A stretch of 43,657 nt of DNA from Verrucomicrobiia bacterium (GTDB taxonomy: Bacteria > Verrucomicrobiota > Verrucomicrobiia > Limisphaerales > UBA11358), in NCBI GenBank assembly GCA_025451535.1, contig JANWKE010000078.1, forward strand, positions 1-43,657, read 5' to 3'. The notes under the pieces are model-generated. The model had not been told where the DNA came from. It saw nothing but the letters and a program-made list of their open reading frames with translations, and ran no database searches. The translations under genes and the position numbers were made by a program. This document shows, piece by piece, positions 18,073 through 26,668 of the stretch. The stretch's first letter is position 1; the number at the start of each line of letters is the position of its first letter.

Positions 18073-20946
18073 TTAACCAACGGCGATGTTCACCAGCTTT
18101 TTCGGCACCACGATGACTTTTTTGATCGTCTTGCCGGCAATGAACTGCTGGACTTTCTCCGAGGCCCTGGCGGCAGCTTCGAGGGTGGCGTTGTCGGCGT
18201 TGACCGGAACCTTGATCACGTCGCGCAACTTGCCGTTTACCTGGACCGGGATTTCCATCTCGCTCTCGACAAGCAACGCCGGGTCGAACTTTGGCCAGGG
18301 AGCGTAAGACAATGCGGAATGCGGAATGCGGAGTGCGGAATGAAGTTTGTCCCACAACTCTTCCGCCAAATGTGGCGCGAAGGGTTGAAGCAAAATCAGG
18401 AAATCGCGGAGCACGGAGACCGGTTTCGTCTTCCAGGTCATCGCCTCGTTCACAAACACCATCAGCGCCGAAATCGCCGTGTTGAAACGCAGACCGTCGA
18501 GGTCTTCGGTGACTTTCTTGATGCAGGTGTGGAGCGTTTTCAATTGTGCCGGGGTCGGTGCGACATCTCTGATTGCCGGATTTAATTTTATTAAATTAAG
18601 CAACTCTCCGCGCCTCTGCGTCTCGACGGTGGTTTCTGCCTGCTCAAATTCCGTTTCGGAATTTTCATCCACAAACAAGCGCCAGACGCGGCCGAGGAAA
18701 CGATAGACGCCTTCGACACCCTTGGTACTCCACGGTTTCACCATTTCCAACGGGCCCATGAACATTTCAAACAGGCGCAGGGCGTCCGTGCCGACTTCCT
18801 GTACCGGCTCGTCCACGGGGATCACATTGCCGCGCGACTTCGACATCTTCTGGTTGTCTTCGCCAAGGACCATGCCCTGATTGACGAGTTTGAAGAACGG
18901 TTCGGGTGTGGAGACGTAGCCGAGGTCAAAAAGCACCTTGTGCCAGAACCGGGCGTAAAGGAGGTGTAACACGGCGTGTTCTGTGCCACCGACATACAAA
19001 TCAACTCCTGGCGTCGTTGATTTGAGTCCTGAGTCCTGAGTCTTCAGTTTCGAGTCAGACTGCGGACTCTCGACTATGGGCTGTGGACTCGAAGCCCCCA
19101 TCCAGTATTGTTCCGCCTCTTTGCCAACGAATGCGTTCGGATTCTTTGCATCGAGATAACGGAGATAATACCAGCACGAACCGGCCCATTGCGGCATGGT
19201 GTTGGTCTCGCGGGTTGAACCGTCGGGCAGAGTTACCCAATCTTTGGCACGCGCCAGAGGCGGTTCGCCCGTAGCGGTCGGCTTGTAATCGGTCAATTCC
19301 GGTGGCAAGACCGGCAACACCGATTCAGGCAAGGCTTCGTGATACAAATTCCCGGCGGGGTCGCGTTTCCAGATAATTGGAAATGGCTCGCCCCAGTAAC
19401 GCTGCCGGCTGAACAACCAGTCGCGCAACTTGAAGTTGACCGTGCGCTTGCCGAGACCTTTGGCTTCCAGCCAGGTGGTGATTTTCTTTTTGGCTTCGGG
19501 CGTGGGCAAGCCGGTGATGGAAATTTCCGGGCCAGTGGAATTCACCGAAGTGCCATCCTCCACGAAACCGTGCCAATCGATTTTTGGGTCCGGGGGCTGA
19601 ACGACTTGGACAATGGGCAGATTGAATTTGGTGGCGAACTCGAAGTCGCGCGTGTCATGCGCCGGCACAGCCATGATGGCGCCCGTGCCGTAACTGGCGA
19701 GGACGTAATCGGCAATCCAGATGGGAATTTTTTGGCCGTTGACCGGGTTAATGGCGTAAGCGCCGGTGAAAACGCCCGATTTTTCCTTGGCCAATTCGGT
19801 TCGCTCCAAATCCGATTTTTTTGCGACTTCAGTTTTGTACTTCGAGATAGCTCCGCGTTGCTCGGCCGTCGTGATTTGATCAACGAGTCTATGTTCTGGT
19901 GACAGCACCATGTAAGTTGCACCGAATAAGGTGTCCGGACGTGTGGTGAAGACAGTAATTCTGAATTCTGAATTCTGAATTCTGAATTCGACTTCGGCAC
20001 CCTCACTGCGGCCAATCCAATTCCGTTGCATTTCCTTGAGCGAATCGCTCCAGTCAATCGTGTCGAGGTCAGTGAGCAGTTTCTCGGCATAGGCGGTGAT
20101 GCGGAGCATCCATTGGCGCATGGGCTTGCGTACGACCGGAAAGCCACCGACTTCAGATTTGCCATCCACGACTTCTTCGTTCGCCAAAACGGTTCCCAGT
20201 TGTTCACACCACCAAACTGGCTGTTCGCTTACGTAGGCGAGGCGTTTGTTGTCCAATGTGCGGCGGCGAACCAGTTCTTTTTCCTGCGCCGACATTTTGG
20301 TGTAGGCATCGTGCGTGCCAGCGAGAAAAGGGTTTTCTTTCCACTTATTTTTAAACTTCGGTTGTTCAGAAAGCGCATCTTTGAAAAATTCAATTGGCGT
20401 AGCCTTATTCCATTCAGGATCAAAATAACTATTGTATAACTTCAGAAAAATCCATTGGGTCCACTTGAAATAATCCGGATCGGTGGTGGCAAGTTCGCGC
20501 GACCAGTCGTAGCTGAAACCAAGCGACTGAATCTGGCGCTTGAAGGTGGCAATGTTTTCGTCGGTCGTCTTGCGCGGATGCTGGCCGGTTTTGACGGCAT
20601 ATTGCTCGGCGGGCAAGCCGAAGGCGTCCCAGCCCATCGGATGCAGCACATTGAATCCGAGCGCGCGTTTGTAGCGGGCGAGGATGTCCGTGGCGGTATA
20701 ACCTTCGGGATGCCCGACGTGCAATCCGGCGCCACTGGGATACGGGAACATGTCGAGAATGTAAAATTTTGGCGGGGCTTTGCGGCCGGCCACCATGGAA
20801 TCAGCCCCATGCCGTTCGGCAAAGGGATGGTTTTCCGGGATTTCCTCGCCGGGGTTAAAGGCGCGAAAGACCTGTTGTTTCTCCCAGAATTGTTGCCATT
20901 TGGGTTCGATCAGATGAAAAGGATATTGTCTGCGGCCGCTCGCCAT
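18073..20946 (-). CDS. leuS: Leucyl-tRNA synthetase carrying repeat-derived segments
   Basis: A 957-residue class I synthetase, longer than the roughly 820-880 usual for bacteria. It charges tRNA-Leu with leucine. The HIGH motif is in [18 protein letters not shown]. The CP1 editing domain contains [13 protein letters not shown] and [13 protein letters not shown]. The KMSKS motif is [11 protein letters not shown], and the anticodon-binding and C-terminal domains follow. Three tracts of 7-bp tandem repeats lie in frame: residues about 320-330 (EFRIQNS cycle, at the start of CP1), 619-642 (just before [11 protein letters not shown]) and 869-879 (HSALRIP cycle, near the C-terminal domain). The middle one is a clear insertion of some 28 residues. 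No stop or frameshift results, and all catalytic motifs persist. Divergent from a pseudopilin gene. Confidence 0.97.
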   Translation of the reverse strand: MASGRRQYPFHLIEPKWQQFWEKQQVFRAFNPGEEIPENHPFAERHGADSMVAGRKAPPKFYILDMFPYPSGAGLHVGHPEGYTATDILARYKRALGFNVLHPMGWDAFGLPAEQYAVKTGQHPRKTTDENIATFKRQIQSLGFSYDWSRELATTDPDYFKWTQWIFLKLYNSYFDPEWNKATPIEFFKDALSEQPKFKNKWKENPFLAGTHDAYTKMSAQEKELVRRRTLDNKRLAYVSEQPVWWCEQLGTVLANEEVVDGKSEVGGFPVVRKPMRQWMLRITAYAEKLLTDLDTIDWSDSLKEMQRNWIGRSEGAEVEFRIQNSEFRITVFTTRPDTLFGATYMVLSPEHRLVDQITTAEQRGAISKYKTEVAKKSDLERTELAKEKSGVFTGAYAINPVNGQKIPIWIADYVLASYGTGAIMAVPAHDTRDFEFATKFNLPIVQVVQPPDPKIDWHGFVEDGTSVNSTGPEISITGLPTPEAKKKITTWLEAKGLGKRTVNFKLRDWLFSRQRYWGEPFPIIWKRDPAGNLYHEALPESVLPVLPPELTDYKPTATGEPPLARAKDWVTLPDGSTRETNTMPQWAGSCWYYLRYLDAKNPNAFVGKEAEQYWMGASSPQPIVESPQSDSKLKTQDSGLKSTTPGVDLYVGGTEHAVLHLLYARFWHKVLFDLGYVSTPEPFFKLVNQGMVLGEDNQKMSKSRGNVIPVDEPVQEVGTDALRLFEMFMGPLEMVKPWSTKGVEGVYRFLGRVWRLFVDENSETEFEQAETTVETQRRGELLNLIKLNPAIRDVAPTPAQLKTLHTCIKKVTEDLDGLRFNTAISALMVFVNEAMTWKTKPVSVLRDFLILLQPFAPHLAEELWDKLHSALRIPHSALSYAPWPKFDPALLVESEMEIPVQVNGKLRDVIKVPVNADNATLEAAARASEKVQQFIAGKTIKKVIVVPKKLVNIAVG
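18311..18342. repeat. Heptanucleotide repeat AATGCGG inside leuS
   Basis: Three perfect AATGCGG units, one AGTGCGG unit and a partial fifth unit. On the coding strand it reads as a 7-residue cycle [11 protein letters not shown]. Confidence 0.9.
19023..19092. repeat. Degenerate heptanucleotide repeat inside leuS
   Basis: About ten 7-bp units: TGAGTCC, TGAGTCC, TGAGTCT, TCAGTTT, CGAGTCA, then units headed GACT (GACTGCG, GACTCTC, GACTATG) and a final GACTCGA. It encodes the Ser/Gln/Lys-rich insertion before the conserved VDLYVGG segment. Confidence 0.85.
19957..19989. repeat. Heptanucleotide repeat AATTCTG inside leuS
   Basis: Four perfect AATTCTG units and a partial fifth, 33 bp in total (11 codons). 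On the coding strand it gives the 7-residue cycle [11 protein letters not shown]. Confidence 0.93.
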
Positions 20947-21034
20947 AGAGCGGGGATTTTGCGGAAAGCGGAGCGACGGGGCAATCGCCGAATTGGCAGA
21001 ATGCCTTTGACAGGGCGGACAAAAGAGCGTAAAA

Positions 21035-21054
21035 GGTCTGTTAATTAACAGACC
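21035..21054. promoter_or_regulatory. Perfect 20-bp palindrome upstream of pseudopilin gene
   Basis: GGTCTGTTAATTAACAGACC lies between the divergent leuS and pseudopilin genes, ending 14 bases before the pseudopilin ATG. AGCGT followed by an A- or T-run flanks it on both sides. It could be an operator for a dimeric regulator or a hairpin in the leader. It is not an obvious terminator because both genes point away from it. Confidence 0.6.
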
Positions 21055-21068
21055 AGCGTTTTTGCACC

Positions 21069-21911
21069 ATGAATGCCCGTTCCGTTTTGCGGGGGCCGCC
21101 GCTTCTTACAACTGGTTTCACGCTGATTGAGTTGCTGGTGGTAATAGCCGTTATCGCCATCCTGGCGGCGATTTTACTGCCTACCCTGTCGGCGGCGCGC
21201 GAGCGGGCGCGAGGCCTGATTTGTCTCAACAACACGCGTGAACTCGAGTTTGCGTGGGAGCTTTACGCGGATGATCATAACGGCCAGTTGCCCGACAATC
21301 TGGTCATGACCGAGTTTGGCCCCCGGACCAATATTAATTGGGTCAACAATGTCATGACCTGGGATACGAGTTCCGACAACACGAACCTGGCCGCCATCAC
21401 CGATGCGAGTCTTGGCTCGTACCTCAAAGGGCAGACGAGCGTCTACCGATGTCCTTCCGACCATGCCATGAGCAGTGCTCAACGCGCCCTGGGCTGGACG
21501 GCGCGTATCCGCAGTTATTCCATGAACGCGATGCTGGGCGATGTCGGACAATTCACAACCGGCGGCACCAACATCAACAACCCGGATTACGTGCAGTTTT
21601 TCAAAGTCACGCAAATTCCCCATCCCACGGAAATTTTCGTCTTCCTGGACGAGCATCCCGACAGCATTGATGACGGTTATTATATCAATCGCGCCTATTC
21701 CTGGCAGTGGCGCGATTTGCCCGCATCGTATCACAACGGCGCCGCGGCGTTTTCCTTTGCCGACGGTCACAGCGTGTTGCACTCCTGGATGGTGCCCAGC
21801 ACCATCCGCCCGCCGTGGCCGGACGCGGCCAGCCTGCCCATTTCACTTCCCTACCGTGAATGGTCGGACTTCCAATGGGTGATTTCCCATATGAGTGTTG
21901 AAAATGACTGA
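21069..21911 (+). CDS. Prepilin-type N-terminal domain protein (pseudopilin-like)
   Basis: A 280-residue protein with the leader [20 protein letters not shown], in which Glu at +5 and the hydrophobic helix of type IV pilins and type II pseudopilins are conserved. The globular part contains [23 protein letters not shown] (Cys-Leu-Asn-Asn plus Tyr-Ala-Asp-Asp) and later [14 protein letters not shown], the ADG motif of the Verrucomicrobia/Planctomycetes family. CPSDHAMS adds the usual second Cys. It starts at ATG 21069, just downstream of a perfect 20-bp palindrome and without a strong ribosome binding site. It is divergent from leuS and convergent with the anti-sigma gene. Role in the envelope unknown; such genes occur in many copies per genome. 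Confidence 0.92.
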   Translation: MNARSVLRGPPLLTTGFTLIELLVVIAVIAILAAILLPTLSAARERARGLICLNNTRELEFAWELYADDHNGQLPDNLVMTEFGPRTNINWVNNVMTWDTSSDNTNLAAITDASLGSYLKGQTSVYRCPSDHAMSSAQRALGWTARIRSYSMNAMLGDVGQFTTGGTNINNPDYVQFFKVTQIPHPTEIFVFLDEHPDSIDDGYYINRAYSWQWRDLPASYHNGAAAFSFADGHSVLHSWMVPSTIRPPWPDAASLPISLPYREWSDFQWVISHMSVEND

Positions 21912-21932
21912 CGGCGCTGGTCGCCGCCCCGT

Positions 21933-22691
21933 TCACAACAGCTGTCGGATGGTCTGTTCGTCGCCGGCCGTGCCCAGCAGGTAAAGTTTGTCACCCTGCG
22001 ACCAGGTTGCCGTGATGAGTTGATTGACTCTGGCCAGTTGCGGCGGCCCGGCCGCCGGGGCGTTTTTGACCAGGGAGCGGTCAATGACAAACAGCCAAAG
22101 ATCGCCCGCCTGGCCCGGCGGAAGCGGTTTACCGGTACGGAAACAAATCATGGAAACCTTCACCCCCTGCCAGCTTTGGATGGCGCAGCCGGTCATCGCG
22201 ACCTTTTCGAGGGGCGCCGGCAAAACATAATCCGCCGGCGCATGATTTTGTTCGAGGTAGGCACGGATTTGCGCCGGATTATTCGTCGCCAAATCCATGG
22301 CGTAACCGCGCAGCGCCGCACCAACCATGCGGCTCTGGTAAATGGCCAGGGCGTTATCACTTGCCGGAGGCTGAAACCAGAACGTTGCCAGAATGAGCGA
22401 CACCACGATGACTGCTGCTACCGCCGTGAGCACAGTGTTCCGGCGCCAGATGATGATTTTTTCCTGCGCCTTCCGTTCGGAAATGATTTGTTCCTTCAAC
22501 CCGGCCGGCACCGGGATTTGGCGGAACTTCGCACGCAAGATCTCCTGCCGCGCGCAATGTTCACCAAACCAGCGCGCCAGTTCCGTGTTCTGTTTGACCA
22601 ACGCCAGCGCCTCAGTGATTTGCGGATCCGCGGCGTCCGCCGTACCGGAGCGGTAAAGCAGCAAAATGTTTTTGGCGTCGTCGTGGTTCAT
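21933..22691 (-). CDS. Putative anti-sigma factor (membrane-anchored)
   Basis: A 252-residue protein. The N-terminal about 90 residues are cytoplasmic and begin MNHDDAKNILLLYRSG, resembling anti-sigma domains, though without a clear zinc-binding HxxxCxxC motif. One membrane helix, TVLTAVAAVIVVSLILATFWF, lies near residues 100-120. The remaining about 130 residues would be periplasmic and contain AMTGCAIQSWQGVKVSMICF with two Cys, and GDLWLFVIDRS. The ATG at 22691 overlaps the sigma-factor stop as ATGA, so translation is coupled and the two products are likely partners. Position, overlap and topology support the anti-sigma role; the sequence itself does not name a family. It could sense a periplasmic redox or copper signal, given the target operon proposed below. 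Confidence 0.75.
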   Translation of the reverse strand: MNHDDAKNILLLYRSGTADAADPQITEALALVKQNTELARWFGEHCARQEILRAKFRQIPVPAGLKEQIISERKAQEKIIIWRRNTVLTAVAAVIVVSLILATFWFQPPASDNALAIYQSRMVGAALRGYAMDLATNNPAQIRAYLEQNHAPADYVLPAPLEKVAMTGCAIQSWQGVKVSMICFRTGKPLPPGQAGDLWLFVIDRSLVKNAPAAGPPQLARVNQLITATWSQGDKLYLLGTAGDEQTIRQLL

Positions 22692-23215
22692 AAATCCGGC
22701 TGGCACGAAGGCGAATTGGTTGCGGTGCCGCCCGTCAACAATTGATGTAACCGGTCAAGGCCGCGCGCCAGGCGCGATTTGACGGTGCCGATGGGCACTT
22801 CAAGGATTTCGGCAATTTCAAGATAGGAATGGTCCTGCAAGTAAAACAGGGCGACCGGCGCCCGGTAAATCTCGTCCAGGTTCGCCAGGGCGGAGAGCAC
22901 CTGCACGGTGTCCAGTTGATTGAACGAAGCCGGCGATACGGCGGGAAGCTCGGCGGCGGCCTGCTCCAGTTCCACATGGGGAAAGCGGACTTGTTTCCGC
23001 CGCACGCCGAGAAACTCGCGATGGAGGGTGGTAAACAACCAGGTTTTCACTTTCGATTCATCACGCAACTGGTGGCCTTTGGCCGCCCAGATGTAAAAGG
23101 TCTGTTGTGTCAGGTCACAGGCATCCGCCTCATCACGAGTCAAACTGAAGGCGAATTGATATAGCGACTGGTAATGACAAGCCACCAAGCTTTCAAAGTC
23201 CACGCCTTTAGCCAT
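22688..23215 (-). CDS. ECF-family RNA polymerase sigma factor
   Basis: A 175-residue sigma70-family ECF factor. Region 2 spans about residues 8-75: YQSLYQFAFSLTRDEADACD, then LTQQTFYIWAAKG and KVKTWLFTTLHREFL. Region 4 spans about 110-160: LDEIYRAPVALFYLQDHSYL followed by EIAEILEVPIGTVKSRLARG, a canonical helix-turn-helix. Regions 1 and 3 are absent, as expected for ECF proteins. A putative autoregulatory promoter lies upstream on the same strand. It is followed by a translationally coupled membrane protein, the likely anti-sigma factor. The divergent cupredoxin operon carries a matching promoter motif, so this sigma factor is the best candidate for its activator. The inducing signal is unknown. 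Confidence 0.95.
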   Translation of the reverse strand: MAKGVDFESLVACHYQSLYQFAFSLTRDEADACDLTQQTFYIWAAKGHQLRDESKVKTWLFTTLHREFLGVRRKQVRFPHVELEQAAAELPAVSPASFNQLDTVQVLSALANLDEIYRAPVALFYLQDHSYLEIAEILEVPIGTVKSRLARGLDRLHQLLTGGTATNSPSCQPDL

Positions 23216-23230
23216 ATCACGACATCAAAG

Positions 23231-23259
23231 TTAAGAGTTATTAATGCGCCAATTGTTCC
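23231..23259 (-). promoter_or_regulatory. ECF-type promoter of the sigma factor gene
   Basis: Reading the minus strand: GGAACA (23259-23254), 17 bases, TCTTAA (23236-23231), about 16 bases before the sigma start codon. The -35 GGAAC element is the commonest ECF type. The same arrangement occurs on the plus strand at 23354-23382, which suggests autoregulation. Confidence 0.65.
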
Positions 23260-23353
23260 CTCCAGCAGCCTTCTTTTATAGAGTTCTCTGTTTATTGACC
23301 TGATTCTGCAAGGAAATCGCCCTGGGCGCTGGCCCGCAGGAATTTAGCTCATG

Positions 23354-23382
23354 GGAACAAATTGTCCAATCGTTCCTCTAAT
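23354..23382 (+). promoter_or_regulatory. ECF-type promoter of the cupredoxin-cytochrome operon
   Basis: GGAACA at 23354-23359, 17 bases, TCTAAT at 23377-23382. Bases around the -35 element (GGGAACAA with TTG after it) also match the opposed sigma-gene promoter. It would start a leader of about 280 bases before the cupredoxin ATG. Confidence 0.65.
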
Positions 23383-23668
23383 CTTAAGATAAAGGGAATG
23401 GTGTCCTTGGGCACAAACGCAAACTTGAAAAAGCCGAATCCAGAACTGGCGCACAAAACCATGTCCAGCGGTCGCTTTTCAGATGCCGGTTCTTTGAATC
23501 CGCGGGCAAGGGCCAACCGTCATCCATCAAACCGGGAAAACTCGCGTGTTCAAGGAAGGCCGGTCAAACCGGTCGGAAAAGAACGAATGCCCGTGGCGCA
23601 GTGGGTTGCCCGGTGTTGGATTCAGCCAATCGGCAAATCGTAAAATAAATAAAACAAGGAGGAAGAAA

Positions 23669-24883
23669 ATGAATGCGATGAAACGTTTTTCGCGATGGGC
23701 AGGTATGATGATCGGCACGATGATTCTCACCGGCGCGCTTTCGGGTTCGGCCGCCTCGGTCACGGTGTTTGTCGGCAACACCAACCTCGTCGGCACGGCA
23801 GCCGACGTCTTTGTCCCGCCGGCTACGAATATCTTTCTGAATGATCAGGTCGTCTGGGTATGGGAAGGTAATTTTCATTCCAGTACCAGTGGTACCTCGA
23901 CCAGCAGTAACGCGACCCCCAATGGCTTGTGGGACTCAGGAATCAACAGCCAACCGCATTCGTTCACCAATACTTTCACTTCCCCCGGCAGTTTCACCTA
24001 CTACTGCTCGGTTCATTTCAATCTTGGCATGACGGGTGCGGTCAATGTCGCCTCGGTGCCGGCGCCGAAGGCGGTGACGGTGTTTGTCGGCAATACCAAC
24101 CTCATCGGCACCGCTGCCGACGTTTTTGTACCGCCCAGCACCAACATCAATGTCAATGACCAGGTGATCTGGGTCTGGGAAGGCAGTTTCCATTCCAGCA
24201 CCAGCGGCACCTCGACCAGCACCAACGCCACCCCGAAGGGATTGTGGGATTCAGGTGTGAACAGTCACCCGCATTCGTTCACCAACACATTCAGTTCCGC
24301 CGGCAGTTTCACGTATTACTGTTCAGTCCATTTTTCTCTCGGTATGACCGGCGTGGTCAACGTCGCCGGGGGGGCTTTGCCGCCAAACGTATCCATAACC
24401 AATCCGCCCACCGGCGCCACTTTGAGCGCGCCGGCTTCGTTCACCCTGGCGGCGACAGCCTCGGGTAATTCCGGGACCGTCACCAATGTCGAGTTTTTCC
24501 AGGGTGCTATATCGCTGGGTAACGTCACAACGGCTCCCTATTCAGTACCGGTGAGCAGCCTGGCCGCCGCGGATTACACCTTTTCGGCCGTGGCTTCAGA
24601 CAACAGCGGACAGACCGCTACCAATTCCGTTACCATTCACGTCGTTACGCCGGTGCCCATTGTCCTGAGTGCGCCGCAGTTCTTGCCGCCGTCGGATTTC
24701 CGATTCGATTATACGGCGAACCCGGGGCTCACCTATATCGTCCAACGAACCTCGAGCCTGAGTTCAGGCAGTTGGACCACCCTCAGCACGAACGTGGCGG
24801 GAGGCAGTCCGGTGTTATTCGACGACCCAACCGCCTCGGGTAATCCGGGATTTTACCGTGTAGGCCGATTGCCGAATCCGTGA
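23669..24883 (+). CDS. Exported protein with two tandem cupredoxin domains
   Basis: A 404-residue protein. The ATG at 23669 has an AAGGAGG ribosome binding site 6 bases upstream. A signal peptide (MKRFSRWAGMMIGTMILTGA) precedes two nearly identical plastocyanin-like domains at residues about 31-128 and 136-233. Each keeps type 1 copper ligands: His70, Cys113, His116, Met121 and His175, Cys218, His221, Met226, with the typical YYCSVHF...GM spacing. An Ig-like domain (about 240-345, from NVSITNPPTGATL) and a C-terminal beta domain ending FYRVGRLP follow. Such blue-copper domains carry single electrons. It is first in an operon with SCO1, an octaheme cytochrome and a cytochrome-barrel protein, so an electron-transfer role outside the inner membrane is likely. 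The tandem domains could alternatively store copper. Confidence 0.92.
   Translation: MNAMKRFSRWAGMMIGTMILTGALSGSAASVTVFVGNTNLVGTAADVFVPPATNIFLNDQVVWVWEGNFHSSTSGTSTSSNATPNGLWDSGINSQPHSFTNTFTSPGSFTYYCSVHFNLGMTGAVNVASVPAPKAVTVFVGNTNLIGTAADVFVPPSTNINVNDQVIWVWEGSFHSSTSGTSTSTNATPKGLWDSGVNSHPHSFTNTFSSAGSFTYYCSVHFSLGMTGVVNVAGGALPPNVSITNPPTGATLSAPASFTLAATASGNSGTVTNVEFFQGAISLGNVTTAPYSVPVSSLAAADYTFSAVASDNSGQTATNSVTIHVVTPVPIVLSAPQFLPPSDFRFDYTANPGLTYIVQRTSSLSSGSWTTLSTNVAGGSPVLFDDPTASGNPGFYRVGRLPNP
23759..24367 (+). repeat. Tandem duplication of a cupredoxin domain
   Basis: The units 23759-24052 and 24074-24367 are similar at both DNA and protein level. For example, VTVFVGNTNLVGTAADVFVP and VTVFVGNTNLIGTAADVFVP open the two domains. 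The short linker ASVPAPKA separates them. The copper ligands are kept in both. Confidence 0.9.
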
Positions 24884-24944
24884 TTAGCTTGCGCCGGCTG
24901 CGCAAATCCGCTATTCCGCAACGTGAATCCGTTTGAATAGCGGC

Positions 24945-25850
24945 ATGTTGAACAATATGTGGTCGCGGGGATTATTGACAGGCGTCTTTTGTTTTGTTTC
25001 GCTGCTTTCGCCACACGCGCAATCCGCGCCATCCCCGGATCCGGCTGAAACCGGCGCCCAGGTGTTCGCCGCCCGGGGAGTCGTGCGCGAGTTCAGTTCC
25101 AACGATCAAACGGTCACCATCAGTCACGAGGCCGTTTCCAATTATATGAGCGCCATGACCATGCCGTTCAAGGTCAGGGACACCAGGGAAATGTCTGGTT
25201 TACATCCCGGTGACGTGGTCACTTTTCGGCTTCACGTGACGCAGACGGATAGTTGGGTGGACCGGATCACCCGCATCGGAAACGTTCCCTTAAGCGAAAG
25301 CAAACCATTAGCGCCGCCGCCACCGGCTCACGGTCGAAATCCGCTGTGGTATTATAAGTTCACCAACGAACTGGGGCAGGCCGTCAGCTTGAGCGATTTT
25401 CATGGGCAGGCACTCGCCATCACCTTCGTTTATACCCGTTGTCCCCTGCCGAATTATTGCCCGCGACTGTCGAGAAATTTTCAGGAGGCGTCACACAAAC
25501 TGGAATCCCTGCCCGGAGCGCCGACCAACTGGCATTTCCTCTCCGTCTCCTTCGATCCCCAATTCGACACACCGGCGGTGTTGCAGGCCTATGGGGACAG
25601 CTATCAATATGATCCGAAACATTGGAGCTTTCTGACCGGGCCGCCGGAGAAAATCGCTGCCTTGGCAGAACAGTCCGGCGTCCGCTACCAATCCGACAAT
25701 GGATTGATCAACCATAACTTCCGCACGCTCATTGTGGATGGGAACGGTCATTTACAGACGGTGTTCCCGGTCAGCGGGGACTTTTCCGACTCGATTATTG
25801 CCGAAATCATCAAAGCGGCGGCGGTGACCAATCAACCCGCTCAACGCTGA
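24945..25850 (+). CDS. CusF-like domain fused to SCO1/SenC copper chaperone
   Basis: A 301-residue exported protein. The ATG at 24945 leads into a signal peptide (GLLTGVFCFVSLLSPHAQSA). Residues about 43-112 form a CusF-like copper-binding domain: RGVVREFSSNDQTVTISHEA with His61, then NYMSAMTMPF with Met68, Met71 and Met73. Tyr replaces the Trp of classic CusF. After a Pro-rich linker, residues 135-301 are the SCO1/SenC thioredoxin fold. It has VYTRCPLPNYCPRL, where the Cys pair (166 and 172) is spaced CX5C rather than the usual CX3C, and a conserved distal His257 in NGLINHNFRTL. SCO proteins deliver copper to cytochrome oxidase or other cuproenzymes. Here the likely client is the cupredoxin encoded 61 bases upstream. 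Confidence 0.93.
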   Translation: MLNNMWSRGLLTGVFCFVSLLSPHAQSAPSPDPAETGAQVFAARGVVREFSSNDQTVTISHEAVSNYMSAMTMPFKVRDTREMSGLHPGDVVTFRLHVTQTDSWVDRITRIGNVPLSESKPLAPPPPAHGRNPLWYYKFTNELGQAVSLSDFHGQALAITFVYTRCPLPNYCPRLSRNFQEASHKLESLPGAPTNWHFLSVSFDPQFDTPAVLQAYGDSYQYDPKHWSFLTGPPEKIAALAEQSGVRYQSDNGLINHNFRTLIVDGNGHLQTVFPVSGDFSDSIIAEIIKAAAVTNQPAQR

Positions 25851-25855
25851 AACGC

Positions 25856-26668
25856 ATGTGCCAGGCCTCCAAACCAGGGATGAGGCTGAAGCCAATGGCC
25901 ATCCTCATCGCGGTTTTGGGAACGGCGGGCGTGGTGATTCCCCTTTTGAATTCCTGTTCCACCACGCCGACGGCAGTAATGGTGCCGCTGGAAATTCCGG
26001 GCGCCCATTATGTCGGTAACAAGGCCTGCATGGACTGCCATGCCGGGATTGTCCGGGAGTTTCCCGTCAGTCCCCATGCCCGGGTTCATTTTGAGAACGC
26101 GGCTATGGTCGGCGAAACCGGTTGCGAGTCCTGCCACGGTCCCGGCAGCAAACACATCGAAACCGGCGGCAATGCAAAATTCATCATCAACCCGGGCACC
26201 GACCCGGCGTCCTGTTTCCAGTGTCATCTGGACGTCCAGGGTGAATTCAATCTGCCGCAGCATCACCCCGTCATTGAGGGGCACATGAGTTGCGTGCAAT
26301 GTCACGACCCGCACGGAGGTGATATTTTGAAATCAAAAGGCGGGCTGGCCATGGCCCGGCAAAATGAGAGCTGCGCGCAGTGCCATCGCGACCAGACCCG
26401 CCCGTTTGTCTTCGAACATGAGGCCATGCGCGAAGGCTGCACGGTCTGCCATAATCCCCACGGCTCGATCAACCGGAAGATGCTGGTCGAAAGCGACCCG
26501 AATCTTTGCCTGCGTTGTCACGCGCAAGTGCAACCGCCGGGAAGTTCCGGTGCCATCCTGATCGGCAACGTGGATCATACGCCATTTTTACAAGCAGGGA
26601 CTTGCTGGACAGCCGGTTGTCATACGGCGATACACGGTTCAAACGTGGACCCGCTGTTGCGATACTGA
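25856..26668 (+). CDS. Octaheme c-type cytochrome lipoprotein (DmsE-like)
   Basis: A 270-residue protein with seven CXXCH sites (at Cys58, 90, 120, 146, 173, 195 and 218) and one CX4CH site (Cys250-His256, CWTAGCH), giving eight candidate hemes. The leader ends in LNSC, a lipobox-like site, so it is probably a lipoprotein. An inner ATG at 25880 is an alternative start. The ending TAIHGSNVDPLLRY and the paired CXXCH spacing (CxxCH plus NPHG or DPHG) recall the DmsE/MtrA family of periplasmic multiheme cytochromes that plug porins. The start lies 5 bases after the SCO1 stop and the stop abuts the barrel gene ATG, so the operon is tightly packed. It likely carries electrons across the periplasm or outer membrane. 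Confidence 0.95.
   Translation: MCQASKPGMRLKPMAILIAVLGTAGVVIPLLNSCSTTPTAVMVPLEIPGAHYVGNKACMDCHAGIVREFPVSPHARVHFENAAMVGETGCESCHGPGSKHIETGGNAKFIINPGTDPASCFQCHLDVQGEFNLPQHHPVIEGHMSCVQCHDPHGGDILKSKGGLAMARQNESCAQCHRDQTRPFVFEHEAMREGCTVCHNPHGSINRKMLVESDPNLCLRCHAQVQPPGSSGAILIGNVDHTPFLQAGTCWTAGCHTAIHGSNVDPLLRY

Larger units (their letters stand above)
23216..23668. other. Divergent control region of sigma gene and cupredoxin operon
   Basis: These 453 bases hold no convincing gene. They contain two opposed ECF-like promoters (23231-23259 and 23354-23382). The leader from the second promoter to the cupredoxin ATG is about 280 bases. A small open frame of 81 codons from ATG 23398 exists in the leader but lacks a ribosome binding site and protein-like features. 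An AAGGAGG ribosome binding site sits at 23656-23662. Confidence 0.6.

Noticed and set aside
18290-19990. Frameshift or chimeric assembly in leuS because of the repeat tracts
   Set aside because: The frame is continuous and all conserved motifs lie in order on both sides of each tract.
23398-23643. Possible 81-codon leader peptide upstream of the cupredoxin gene
   Set aside because: There is no ribosome binding site, the composition is not protein-like, and it starts only about 15 bases after the proposed -10 element.
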